Below, one piece after another: positions 26,970 through 36,007 of a stretch of DNA of 64,000 bases; the stretch's first letter is position 1, and every line of letters begins with the position of its first letter. A model generated the notes under the pieces. That model saw nothing but the letters and a program-made list of their open reading frames with translations. It searched no databases and was not told the DNA's origin. A program made the translations under genes and the position numbers. This DNA comes from Bradyrhizobium elkanii WSM2783 (GTDB lineage: Bacteria; Pseudomonadota; Alphaproteobacteria; Rhizobiales; Xanthobacteraceae): contig NZ_AXAP01000035.1 in the NCBI RefSeq assembly GCF_000472865.1, positions 11,365-75,364 of the forward strand. The letters run 5' to 3'.

Positions 26970-28013
26970 TCACGCCGCTAGGATTGACGCCGCTGATCTG
27001 GACTCGGCATCACGATAGCCATTCGGGTTCTTCAATTGCCAACGCCAATGGTCCGCACACATTTGCGCCAAAGGCCGTGTCGATTTCCAACCCAATACTC
27101 GTTCCGCAAGCGTCGCATCGGCACAACAGATTGCAACATCACCGGCCCTGCGTTCACCGATCGAATACGGAATTGACCTGCCACTCACGGCCTCGAATGT
27201 CCGAATCACCTCCAAAACGCTGCTGCCGGCTCCCGTTCCGAGATTGAGCGTGAGCACACCGGGCTGTTTCAGGTGTCTCAAAGCACTCAGGTGTCCAGAT
27301 GCAAGATCGACGATATGAATGAAGTCGCGGATTCCCGTACCGTCCGGCGTGTCATAGTCGCTGCCCCAAATCGTGAGCTTGTCACGCCTTCCAATTGCCA
27401 CTTGTGCCACAAACGGCAACAGATTGCTCGGAACGCCCAGCGGGTCTTCTCCGATGAGCCCGCTTTCGTGCGCGCCGACTGGATTGAAGTATCGCAGGAT
27501 ACCGATGCGCCAATCATCGTCGGCCCCGTAAAGATCCTTCAACATTTCCTCGATGATGAACTTTGTGCGGCCGTACGGATTTATTGGTCCGAGAGGATGC
27601 TTCTCATCGAGGGGCAGATATGTGGGTCTGCCGTACACGGTAGCCGACGAACTGAAGACGAGCGTCTTCACCTTCGCTCGCTTCATGGCGGACACGAGCC
27701 GCATCGTGCCCAAGACGTTGTTGTCGTAATACGTCAGCGGATCAACGTTAGAATCGGAGACCGCCTTCAGCCCGGCAAGGTGAATAACTGCACTCACATT
27801 GCAACTACCAAGTACTTCGTAGATCGCCTCCTCATTGCGGACGTCGGCATGCCGAAAGACCAGCGACCGACCGCAGATGGATTGCACCCGCTCGAGAGAG
27901 GCCTTGTTGCTGTTCGAAAGATTGTCGACTGCAACGACATCAAGCCCGGCCTCAAGCAACGCGAGACAGACATGGGACCCGATGTAGCCCGCGCCTCCGG
28001 TCAACAGGATCAT
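26970..28013 (-). CDS. galE: UDP-glucose 4-epimerase
   Basis: The enzyme interconverts UDP-glucose and UDP-galactose and supplies galactose for the exopolysaccharide built by the neighbouring genes. From the ATG of MILLTGGAGYIGSHVCLALL the protein is 347 residues, the family norm; the frame runs 48 codons further upstream but that part is unlike GalE. Seen are the NAD-binding GGAGYIGSH, HLAGLKAV, the catalytic FSSSATVYG and Tyr/Lys in NPYGRTKFIIE, then RYFNPVGAH and GTGIRDFIHIVDLA. It is the last gene in the leftward arm of the polysaccharide locus. Confidence 0.95.
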   Translation of the reverse strand: MILLTGGAGYIGSHVCLALLEAGLDVVAVDNLSNSNKASLERVQSICGRSLVFRHADVRNEEAIYEVLGSCNVSAVIHLAGLKAVSDSNVDPLTYYDNNVLGTMRLVSAMKRAKVKTLVFSSSATVYGRPTYLPLDEKHPLGPINPYGRTKFIIEEMLKDLYGADDDWRIGILRYFNPVGAHESGLIGEDPLGVPSNLLPFVAQVAIGRRDKLTIWGSDYDTPDGTGIRDFIHIVDLASGHLSALRHLKQPGVLTLNLGTGAGSSVLEVIRTFEAVSGRSIPYSIGERRAGDVAICCADATLAERVLGWKSTRPLAQMCADHWRWQLKNPNGYRDAESRSAASILAA

Positions 28014-28354
28014 CTCGGACGCGTCCCTATTCGCACTGCCCACTGTCGGGCCTGCCCGAACCGGCTGCGCTTTCCAGTCTCGAACTCTCTTCCAACTCAC
28101 TCTGGCCCGTGACCCAATGCAACAGCCCCGAAGGATTACTCCCTGCACCACGCGCAATCTGGCGTGGATTGGGCAGAGTAGCCTGGCCTACCAGGCCGCT
28201 TCAGTACGACTTCGTATTGCCAGACCGTCCGATGGAGGAAGACGCTTGCGAAAAGATGCCAGCACCAAAGCGGAGGCCCGCAGGGTTGCTGCGATACGCA
28301 CGTCAGTCGATGCGCAGAACAAACGCGTCGAGCGCAAATCCGCAACAATTGGTG

Positions 28355-30484
28355 CTACGGACGCAGCGCCTCGAAGCGCGCTTTCGCCTCCTTAATCCCT
28401 GCGGCGTCGGCTTTCGCGTAGAGATCTTGCGCTTTGCTCGCATCGCCTCGCGTCCCATAAGCTCCCCGTTTGGCGAGGATCAACGGATCATAGGTTTCTG
28501 CCAGCGAGAAGTTCGCCTGAGCGCTGCCCATCTCGATGGCGCGCTCCAGCACAATCCGCGCAGCGCCTAAGTCGCCATGTCCGAGCAGTGTGCTCGCACG
28601 CGCAACTAAACGTGCCGCCACCACAGCTTGCTCCGAATTGGGCTGGGCATCGCCCCGACCGTCCCTTCCCGGCATCCGGTCGGCGACTGGCCTTGCGTTC
28701 TCCTCGACAGGCCTACCCCGCGCTGTCGAATCGAGAGTTGCGATATTGGGCCCAACGCGATACGCAACCGCGAGATCCTGCGTCGGCCGATCGGGCTCAC
28801 TCTGTGCGGATTTGTGAAGCGATGGCACGCTGTTTGCCGCCGCCTGCATTAGTTCGGCCGCTTCGTCTCCCGCTTTGCGGGCCTGCGCCTCGTACGCGTA
28901 AATTGAGCTCCAAGTCATAGAGCGGTCTTGTGCAAGCGTGTTGGTCCTTTCGTGTTCCTTCTGCATCGATTGCCGCAACTCGGCAGGGCCGGCTTCCATC
29001 GTCCGATTCCACCGCAGCAGTTCATCGGTTGCCTTCGCGGCCAGCGCCGTCTGGGCCTCCACGTCGCGTCGCGCCGCCGTAAGATCCTGCTCCAGCGACG
29101 CGGACCGTTCGCGCTCCTCTTGCAAGGACTTCTGCAGCCCGGCCGCGCTCCTCTCCCCCGCCTCTTTCAGCCGGGAGGCGTCCTCACTTGCTTTCGTCGC
29201 CAGCGCCGTTTGGGCCTCGAAGCCACGCCGCGCATTCGCAAGATCCTCCTCCAGCTGCGAGGACCGCTCGCGCTCCATTTGCAGGGACTTCTGCAACTTA
29301 GCCGCGCGCCTCTCGCTAGCCTGTTTCAGCCAGGTAGCTTCCTCACTTGCTTTCGCCGCCAGTGCCGTCTGAGTCTCGACGTCGCGCCGCGCCGCCGCAA
29401 GATCCTGCGCGAGCCGTTCTGCACGCTCGCGCTCGTCCTGTGCGGATTTGTGAAGTGACGGTGCGCCATTCGCAGCCGCCTGCCTTAGTTCGGCCGCTTC
29501 ATCTGCGGCTTTGCGGGCCTGCGCCTCGTACGCATAAATCGCGCTCCGGGTCATCGAGAGCTCATGCGCAAGCGCGTCGGCCCTTTCGCGTTCCTTTTGC
29601 ATCGATTGCCGCAGCTCGGCAGCACCGGCTTCCGCCGCCTGACCCCGCCGCTGAACTTCATCAGTTGCTTTTGCCGCCAGCGCCGTCTGGGCCTCGACAT
29701 CATGCCGCGCCGCCGCAAGATCCTGCTGCAGCCGCGATGACCGCTCGCGCTCCTCTTGCAGGGACCTCTGCAACTCGGCAGCGCTGCTCTCGCTAGCTTG
29801 TTTCAGCCGCGAAGCTTCCTCGCTTGCTTTCGCCGCCAGTGCCGCTTGGGTCTCGACATCATGCCGCGCTGCCGCAAGATCTTGCTCCAGCCGATCTGCA
29901 CGCTCGCGCTCCTGCTGCAGGGACTTCTCCGGCTCGGCCGCGCCCTTCTCCCCCGCCCACTTCAAGCGGGACGCTTCCTCGCTTGCTTTCGCCGCCAGTG
30001 CGGCTTGGGCTTCGATTACACGCTGAGCATCCGCAAGCTCCTGCTCGAGCCACGCGGCACGATTGTGCTCCTGCTCGAGACGTTGCAGCAATTCGATATC
30101 GCGCCTCGCATTGGTGAGGTCAGAGAGCAGTGTCTCCATCCAGCGGTGTTCCGCAGATTGTCCCGCATCGCTCATCGTTGCTTGCCCAACCTGCATCGAT
30201 TTATCGTTGCTCCGCCTGCTCGGCGGCAAAGCCTCGAATTGGCCAGCACCTACGGTTTCCTCGGAAGCGAAACTGCGCGCAACCATCGTGCGTTGCGCAC
30301 TCGCCAAGTGTCGCGCTTGGTCGGGGAACGCCTGTGTTTCCGACATCCATGCTGTCGCGAGCATGGCTGCGGCGATGCACGGGGTCACGGACCGTACGAG
30401 TGTCGATAGTCGCACGTGTCGCGACGCCGGATGAATGAAACAGACGGTATTCATCTCTTGGCGGAAAATGACTACGCGACCCAT
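28355..30484 (-). CDS. Long coiled-coil repeat protein with C-terminal Sel1/TPR-like region
   Basis: I start at the ATG of MGRVVIFRQEM, preceded by AGAGGTG at good spacing, giving 709 residues; a longer frame begins at a TTG. An N-terminal hydrophobic segment (LVRSVTPCIAAAMLATAWMS) may anchor or export it. Residues about 140-560 are a near-continuous coiled coil built from about eight repeats of 36-38 residues such as QERERADRLEQDLAAARHDV followed by ETQAALAAKASEEASRLK; two copies differ and carry AIYAYEAQARKAADEAAEL. The C-terminus (AARIVLERAIEMGSAQANFS, QDLYAKADAAGIKEAKARFE) is a Sel1/TPR-like end. Its position beside the export gene suggests a structural or scaffolding role in polysaccharide export. 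Confidence 0.75.
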   Translation of the reverse strand: MGRVVIFRQEMNTVCFIHPASRHVRLSTLVRSVTPCIAAAMLATAWMSETQAFPDQARHLASAQRTMVARSFASEETVGAGQFEALPPSRRSNDKSMQVGQATMSDAGQSAEHRWMETLLSDLTNARRDIELLQRLEQEHNRAAWLEQELADAQRVIEAQAALAAKASEEASRLKWAGEKGAAEPEKSLQQERERADRLEQDLAAARHDVETQAALAAKASEEASRLKQASESSAAELQRSLQEERERSSRLQQDLAAARHDVEAQTALAAKATDEVQRRGQAAEAGAAELRQSMQKERERADALAHELSMTRSAIYAYEAQARKAADEAAELRQAAANGAPSLHKSAQDERERAERLAQDLAAARRDVETQTALAAKASEEATWLKQASERRAAKLQKSLQMERERSSQLEEDLANARRGFEAQTALATKASEDASRLKEAGERSAAGLQKSLQEERERSASLEQDLTAARRDVEAQTALAAKATDELLRWNRTMEAGPAELRQSMQKEHERTNTLAQDRSMTWSSIYAYEAQARKAGDEAAELMQAAANSVPSLHKSAQSEPDRPTQDLAVAYRVGPNIATLDSTARGRPVEENARPVADRMPGRDGRGDAQPNSEQAVVAARLVARASTLLGHGDLGAARIVLERAIEMGSAQANFSLAETYDPLILAKRGAYGTRGDASKAQDLYAKADAAGIKEAKARFEALRP

Positions 30485-30707
30485 ACAATCACCTCTTGCA
30501 TCGTGATACGGCCTGATGAGATGCGCACCTAGGCCTTTCGCTGACACGGTTCTTATAACTTGCATGGAGGACCCCTTTTCTGCCTCTTTCGGGGTCAGCC
30601 TGCCGCGCGTGTGCGTCGAAATGCTCAAAGCTCCTCACGACCCAACTTCCGGAAGGTCCGCCGACGGCAGTCGCGACTGCTACGTTCCAGAATTGCGTTA
30701 GCCCGCG

Positions 30708-32129
30708 TCACCTGCTCCCGACGCGCGGCGAGTCGGCCTTGGCCGCGTCAGTTCGGCCCGTCCCTGTCGGGCTACTTGAACCACTTAGCTTGCGGGGCGG
30801 CGCGTCTGGACCGTCCTCGTATCGCAGCATAACCTCTACGGTGTCACCCGGCTGCAACTCGGTATCCTCGCTGGCGATAATCCGCTCCTGCCCCTTCTCG
30901 CCTTCTCTATTGATGGCAATCTCCGCTCTATTGACGGCTCCTCGTACGAGTTGTGATCGAACCATGGCAGTGTACTGAAGCTTCTCGCCGACGCTCTGCA
31001 GCTTTTCGCGAATTTGGTTGAGCCTTACGCTAGTGTCTTGCAGCTCACGGAGCAGGTCCAGCCTCCGCTGGTCATCGAGCTTTGCCAACTTTCTGGTGAG
31101 CTCGTCCTGTTGCCTCTTGACCTGCAGCAGTAGCGCAGATGTCTGCAGCGTCCGAGTTGATGACAGCAGCACCGCGCGACGCGCATCCGTAACGCGGGGG
31201 CTCGTCAAGGAACCCTTGCCGAAGAGATCGGACACTTTCTGCAGTTCTTCGAGGTCTGATTGAAACCCCTGTTCCTCCTTGTTCCGCTGCTCTGACAACA
31301 CACGGATCTCGTCGTCCCCCTGTCGGACGCCGCGCTGAAGGAATGCCTTTTCCTGCTGGTAGTCACTCTGCTTCGTCTTCAGATATTCCGTTTCCGCATT
31401 GACGATTTCGGAAATCGCCGATCGAGCTATGGGCACGTCCGTCAAAATGCCTGGATTGAGCTGCGTCCCCTCTCCAAGTTCATTCTTGATGCGCCACATA
31501 CGCGCCTGTTCTTTGGCGAGTTCTGTCCAAAGCGATCCATACTCGCTTCTCAGGTCTGCTGACTCGAGATACGGGTTGTTCATCCTGATACGCATGATGT
31601 CGTAGCCGCCCGCCACAGCGACGAGCTGCCGAGCGGTAATGGCCGGTCGATACGGATACTCACCCGGCTTGGACACGTCCCCATTTACGTATATCGGCCT
31701 GTATTCCCCCACGGTGGTCGTGACCTCATCCGCGTCTATCACGAAGACGACCTCACGGCCATCCGGGGTCCTTTGGCGAAATACCTTGCTGGCCAGTGCG
31801 GCTCCAATTTTTGCTCGGATCTGCGGTAAGGACAGGCCAGCTACTGGAACAGTTCCGACCAGTGGCAACAAAATGCTTCCGTCCATTTGGATGGCAGCAC
31901 GATGCCGTAGCTCCGGCACCCCCGCCACCGCAACGTCCAGTACATCTCCAATGGCTACTCTATATTCGGCATATTCGGCCTTTGCTTGCGTGACGAGAAT
32001 TGTCATACCAACAGCCACTAGGCCCAATCTGATGCAATGACCCAGGCTACTGTTAGAGACATGGACATGGAGACGATTGCGCAGCCTGGAGTTCGGCACG
32101 GCGGCAACCGTCTGCGCGGACATAGCCAT
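30708..32129 (-). CDS. ExoF/Wza-type polysaccharide export protein
   Basis: The 473-residue protein has a signal segment (CIRLGLVAVGMTILVTQAKA), then the polysaccharide biosynthesis/export domain (YRVAIGDVLDVAVAGVPELR, QMDGSILLPLVGTVPVAGLS) and an SLBB-like segment (YVNGDVSKPGEYPYRPAITA). A long helical stretch (residues about 220-400) and a late RIIASEDTELQPGDTVEVML follow. This architecture, with the helical insertion, is that of rhizobial ExoF rather than E. coli Wza. It acts in the envelope to move polymer through the periplasm and outer membrane. GAAGGA precedes the ATG. It is divergent from the sugar-phosphate transferase gene and upstream of the coiled-coil gene. Confidence 0.88.
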   Translation of the reverse strand: MAMSAQTVAAVPNSRLRNRLHVHVSNSSLGHCIRLGLVAVGMTILVTQAKAEYAEYRVAIGDVLDVAVAGVPELRHRAAIQMDGSILLPLVGTVPVAGLSLPQIRAKIGAALASKVFRQRTPDGREVVFVIDADEVTTTVGEYRPIYVNGDVSKPGEYPYRPAITARQLVAVAGGYDIMRIRMNNPYLESADLRSEYGSLWTELAKEQARMWRIKNELGEGTQLNPGILTDVPIARSAISEIVNAETEYLKTKQSDYQQEKAFLQRGVRQGDDEIRVLSEQRNKEEQGFQSDLEELQKVSDLFGKGSLTSPRVTDARRAVLLSSTRTLQTSALLLQVKRQQDELTRKLAKLDDQRRLDLLRELQDTSVRLNQIREKLQSVGEKLQYTAMVRSQLVRGAVNRAEIAINREGEKGQERIIASEDTELQPGDTVEVMLRYEDGPDAPPRKLSGSSSPTGTGRTDAAKADSPRVGSR

Positions 32130-32274
32130 GGGTGAAATCCTTCAAAGCCGCGGAAAACAGCGCGTCGATTCGCCACGTCGGATTGAACGTCCATACCGGT
32201 AATGCGCAAAACCAATGTTCTGTGGCGCTAATCCGCTCAGTGCCTTGGACATTACATTCGATAAATTCGATCGA

Positions 32275-32308
32275 TTGGTCCTCTATTGATTGTTGGTCCT
32301 CTATTGAT
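32275..32308 (+). repeat. Tandem direct repeat, TTGGTCCTCTATTGAT twice
   Basis: The 16-base word TTGGTCCTCTATTGAT occurs at 32275-32290 and again at 32293-32308, an 18-bp period. Two sites on nearly the same face of the helix are typical of a regulator bound as a side-by-side pair. No known operator was recognised. Confidence 0.8.
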
Positions 32309-32463
32309 CGTCAATTCGCATTCACACCGGACCTATTCCGATGGGCGCTTCGAGCAGATTGCTTCTTTGCAATTCTAATCCCGCACTGTCGCCGCTCAAT
32401 CGACCAGGGTAGTTACCCCTCTTACTCTACCCCTTTATTGCTAATTCCCAACCAATGACTCGA

Positions 32464-32493
32464 ATGCTACGGATCAGGCTAGATGCTACGGAT
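32464..32493 (+). repeat. Tandem direct repeat, ATGCTACGGAT twice
   Basis: ATGCTACGGAT occurs at 32464-32474 and at 32483-32493, a 19-bp period, ending 48 bases before the start of the sugar-phosphate transferase gene. It lies in the expected 5' leader or promoter. Confidence 0.75.
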
Positions 32494-32540
32494 TAGCGAG
32501 ACGGAACGATGGGTGGGGACTGACCAGGTAGTAGAGTGCT

Positions 32541-34052
32541 ATGAATTACGCGTCGTTCACCAATTTGCCGGCCTCTACTAAGCTTCCGGCACATTCGGTC
32601 GATGGCAGTAGGGCAGTCCCGACAGACGTTAGTAGGGGCCGACTGGCCGCCTTATTAGTATTGGCAGCAAGTATCGAATTCCTGCTCGTAACCCTTGCGG
32701 CCTATTTCGCAGCCGTCCTCTATTACCGGCTGATCCTGCTGTACTCGCCGGATCCCGCCCTGTACATTCAGGAATCTGTTCTGATTGCCACATTGGAGGT
32801 GCTAGTTTCAGTAGGACTTCTTTCAGTAGGATTTCGGCAACACTCCCAGAACCAGACGCAGCCCCGCCACATCTTCCTATGGAGCGGCGCCGGTGGCGTG
32901 CTCCTCGTATTCTCCTTCTTCATCTCAACCATATTCGTTCTGAAAATCTCCGAGGACTACTCGCGCGCGACTGTCATCGTCCAAACTGCGAGTGTCCTCC
33001 TCACGGTACTCTGCACACGGGCAATATGGTTCTCACTACTACAGCCAGCTATCGCATCGGGACTGATCGACGCCAGGCGCGTCATTCTTATAGGAGAACC
33101 CGGCCACTGCTCGCAGTTTTCTGCGCAAGCAATGGGTACCGGCATTCGGACCATCCGCTCGTTCGATTTTCCGACGATTCGCGCCGACTCCTCAGTACCG
33201 GCGCGCCCCGGCACCGTCCGAGCGATACCAGACGTTCGCCAACTCGTCGCCGATTGCCGGCCCTACCGAGCGGATGACATTGTCATCTTGATTTCAGATT
33301 CGGAAGTTCGGTCTGCTCTCGCGCTTGCCAGCGCGCTATCGGAGCTGCCAGTTGACGTTCACGCCGTGCCTGTTGGCTTCATCGATTTGATGGCTGTGTC
33401 CCGGATCACTCAGTTCGGCAACATCGCGACGATGCGGATGTTCCAGTCCCCTCTCCCTCGTTTCAACCGAGCAATCAAACGAGGATTCGACGTCGCCGCT
33501 GCAATCGCTGGCCTTATTATGACCAGCCCCCTCTTCGTCATCGTTCCGCTAGCAATCAAGCTCGACTCCCGCGGGCCAGTGCTATTTCGTCAGACGCGTC
33601 ACGGCTACAACAACGAGCCTATTCGGGTACTGAAATTCCGAACGATGACCGTGATGGAGGATGGCCACAATTTCAGACCAGTCGTCCGACACGATCCACG
33701 TGTGACCCGTCTGGGACAGCTCTTGCGTCGTACCAATATCGATGAGCTCCCACAACTGTTCAATGTCCTGGTAGGCGACATGTCCATCGTGGGGCCCCGT
33801 CCACACGCGACCTCGCAAAACCAGCTGTTCGCTGAGCTGATTTCGTCATTTTCCCGTCGCCATAACGTCAGGCCCGGCATTACCGGTTGGGCTCAGGTCA
33901 ACGGATACCGCGGCGAGACCGATACCCTCGAGAAGATGCAGCGTCGTGTGGAGCATGATTTGTACTATATCGACAACTGGTCACTCCTTCTCGATCTCAA
34001 AATCATTATCATGACGCTCTTTTCCAGAAAGGCGTATTGGAATGCCTATTAA
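32541..34052 (+). CDS. Polyprenyl-phosphate sugar-1-phosphate transferase (WcaJ/ExoY family, initiating enzyme)
   Basis: It starts polysaccharide repeat-unit synthesis by moving hexose-1-phosphate from a UDP-sugar to undecaprenyl phosphate at the inner membrane. The 503-residue protein has four N-terminal helices (about 35-175), a degenerate Rossmann-like CoA-binding part (RRVILIGEPGHCSQF), a fifth hydrophobic segment (VAAAIAGLIMTSPLFVIVPL), and the C-terminal catalytic domain: LDSRGPVLFRQTRHGYNNEP, LKFRTMTV, LRRTNIDELPQLFNVLVGDM, SIVGPRPHA, RPGITGWAQVNGYRGET, and Y-Y-I-D-N-W-S. All key family motifs are intact. It begins the rightward arm of the locus. Confidence 0.95.
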   Translation: MNYASFTNLPASTKLPAHSVDGSRAVPTDVSRGRLAALLVLAASIEFLLVTLAAYFAAVLYYRLILLYSPDPALYIQESVLIATLEVLVSVGLLSVGFRQHSQNQTQPRHIFLWSGAGGVLLVFSFFISTIFVLKISEDYSRATVIVQTASVLLTVLCTRAIWFSLLQPAIASGLIDARRVILIGEPGHCSQFSAQAMGTGIRTIRSFDFPTIRADSSVPARPGTVRAIPDVRQLVADCRPYRADDIVILISDSEVRSALALASALSELPVDVHAVPVGFIDLMAVSRITQFGNIATMRMFQSPLPRFNRAIKRGFDVAAAIAGLIMTSPLFVIVPLAIKLDSRGPVLFRQTRHGYNNEPIRVLKFRTMTVMEDGHNFRPVVRHDPRVTRLGQLLRRTNIDELPQLFNVLVGDMSIVGPRPHATSQNQLFAELISSFSRRHNVRPGITGWAQVNGYRGETDTLEKMQRRVEHDLYYIDNWSLLLDLKIIIMTLFSRKAYWNAY

Positions 34053-34132
34053 CGCGGCTCCGTCTGCAGCGTCTTCGCAGCAGCGCGTGTTGGACTTTGG
34101 CATCCGTCGTGTCCTACTAGGCGTCTCGTTTC

Positions 34133-35329
34133 ATGTGGTGGGCGAAGCCCGACTATCAGCACTGGGACCAGAAAATGCTGCAGACTATTAGAACGGACAA
34201 TTCGGTGAATCCGGACACTAGGCCGCCTGAATTTCGCTCATTGGCCGAGTCTGTGGCCGAAGGTGTGGCCTTCTTACGACGACATCTCTCGATCATGTTG
34301 CTGACGTTTTTTGTAACGATTGGCGCTGCTCTACTCTACCTCATTACTGCAGTACCGACGTTTACCGCCGGCGCGGAACTCGTCATAGATTCGAAAGGGG
34401 CGGCCGGAGACGCTGCGTCCGTATCAACGATCGTGGAAAGTCAGATCGCAATCATAAAGTCCGAGAGCGTCGCTCGCACTGTGATACAGAAACTCGGTTT
34501 AACAGAGGATCCGGAATTTTCCGGGCAAGGCCTCGTGCGCGGCATGATCAGATCGACATCCCGGCTGCTCGGCTGGAGCAGGGAAACGGAATTTAGCGCG
34601 ATGCGATACGCCATGCAATCGTTCAAACGCAAGCTTTCGGTGAAGCGCGTCGGCCTTACGTACATTGTCGAAATTGCCTTCGAATCCATTGACCCTGAGC
34701 GAGCGGCGCAGATCTTAAGCACTGTCGCAGAAACCCTCATCATGGGCAGTATGGACGCAAAATACAAATCGGCTTTGCGAAGTGAGAAATGGGTCAAGGA
34801 TCGAATGAACGAATTAAGTAGTCAAGCATCAGCTGCCCAAAAAGCAGTGGCGGATTACTATAAAAACAGGAACCATGTCGGGGATCCCGCGGATACTGTC
34901 GACCCAGGTAAACCCTCATCGCAATTGACGGCGAAGATGCAAGGTGATCTCCGCGAACTGGAAGCCGCCGCCGAAACCTCAGCAAAGACCTATGATAATT
35001 TTCTCCGCATGCTGCGCTACATGGAGGCCATGCAACAGCAATCCCCGCCGGTGTTCGACGCGCGTCTGCTCACCGAGGTGTCACGTCCCTCGACGGCCAG
35101 TACGCCGAAAGCCGGATTCGTGCTTGGAATGTCGACCGTTGGGGGTGTGCTTCTTGGGATCGCAATTGGAATCCTGCGCGATCTGTTAGATCGAAGATCC
35201 GCGCCGGCGAGCAGGTCTGGAGCGAGCGAATTGATCCCAGGGATCAGGGCAGATGGTTCTAAACCCCAGTTCGACGATTCGTCCAACATCGAGAAGCATC
35301 GCGGGGTCGAATCTGGAATACTAATTTGA
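34133..35329 (+). CDS. Chain-length determinant protein (Wzz/GumC-type, no kinase domain)
   Basis: The 398-residue protein has two membrane helices, near residues 50-70 (HLSIMLLTFFVTIGAALLYL) and near 325-345 (GFVLGMSTVGGVLLGIAIGI). Between them lies a periplasmic part rich in helix (RSEKWVKDRMNELSSQASAA). This is the Wzz_2/GumC layout of polysaccharide co-polymerases, which set polymer length with Wzy. The tyrosine-kinase domain seen in ExoP/Wzc proteins is absent, and no separate kinase is nearby. The first ATG (34133) lacks a clear ribosome site; the ATG at 34175 is an alternative. Confidence 0.85.
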   Translation: MWWAKPDYQHWDQKMLQTIRTDNSVNPDTRPPEFRSLAESVAEGVAFLRRHLSIMLLTFFVTIGAALLYLITAVPTFTAGAELVIDSKGAAGDAASVSTIVESQIAIIKSESVARTVIQKLGLTEDPEFSGQGLVRGMIRSTSRLLGWSRETEFSAMRYAMQSFKRKLSVKRVGLTYIVEIAFESIDPERAAQILSTVAETLIMGSMDAKYKSALRSEKWVKDRMNELSSQASAAQKAVADYYKNRNHVGDPADTVDPGKPSSQLTAKMQGDLRELEAAAETSAKTYDNFLRMLRYMEAMQQQSPPVFDARLLTEVSRPSTASTPKAGFVLGMSTVGGVLLGIAIGILRDLLDRRSAPASRSGASELIPGIRADGSKPQFDDSSNIEKHRGVESGILI

Positions 35330-35342
35330 GCACACGGAACGG

Positions 35343-35498
35343 TTATAGATCGTCGTCGGAGGGCCGTAGGCTTCCGGACAGCAAGTCCCCGCTCATCGCG
35401 GCGACGATCTGCTCGCTCGACGCCGATCGCATCTGTCGGTAATACGGCTTAATCCGCGCACATTCTTCGTCGCTCAGCCAGAGCAGAGTCCTGCTCAC
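35343..35498 (-). pseudogene. Short frame, probable transposase N-terminal relic
   Basis: A GTG-started 51-codon frame reads LLWLSDEECARIKPYYRQM and ends SGSLRPSDDDL. The first part resembles the opening of IS5-like transposases (F-W-L-S-D-x-x-W-A-R-I-E-P). The rest does not. It could also be a small independent gene. The remainder of 35330-36007 shows no gene; its 3' half (about 35760-35800) is AT-rich. Confidence 0.35.
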
Positions 35499-36007
35499 GA
35501 ATTGTTCCCGCCAATACGGATCAATATCGGATTGCCGAGGCGGAAGGATAAGTGAGTTCTGACCTTACAATGATTACCAGCGCGCAGACACTTAATGACT
35601 TAGCAGGTGTTGATTGCAATCAAGACCTCTCGGCGCGGCCATGATCAAGCCAGAGCCAGGCGGAAACGCCTGAGCCCGCCTCGCCTTCGGCAACAACCGA
35701 AATGGGTAATCCAAGAGGGTTGAGGGTCAGCGCGGCTGCAAGCATATACTCGTCTACAATCCGTTCATTTTGCTCATTTTTGATTTTTCACCGTCGGCGT
35801 CCATCGTGGATGTTCACGCGACGGCAGATTTCGTGGAGTCCTCATTATGGAGTGGCGCCGGAGAAGGATTGACGTGGTCGAGCACGCCCTCGGCGCAGCA
35901 CGAGGCGTCCAGGACAACTTGCTTGGTGCAATAATGCCTCAGTGCAAACGAATACACCCGGCACCGACCGCGAGGCGGGCCGAAACGGGGATTCCGGGAG
36001 CAGCTCG

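Larger units (their letters stand above)
32130..32540. promoter_or_regulatory. Divergent promoter region of the exopolysaccharide locus
   Basis: This 411-bp gap separates two divergently transcribed units and must hold both promoters. It is AT-rich between about 32240 and 32460. Two tandem direct repeats lie in it: an 18-bp-period pair at 32275-32308 and a 19-bp-period pair at 32464-32493. I cannot assign -35/-10 boxes. Confidence 0.55.

Noticed and set aside
28900..30060. Regularly spaced repeated DNA resembling an array
   Set aside because: The repeats are about 110-220 bp, diverged and coding, and explain the coiled-coil repeats of one protein; they are not CRISPR repeats with unique spacers.
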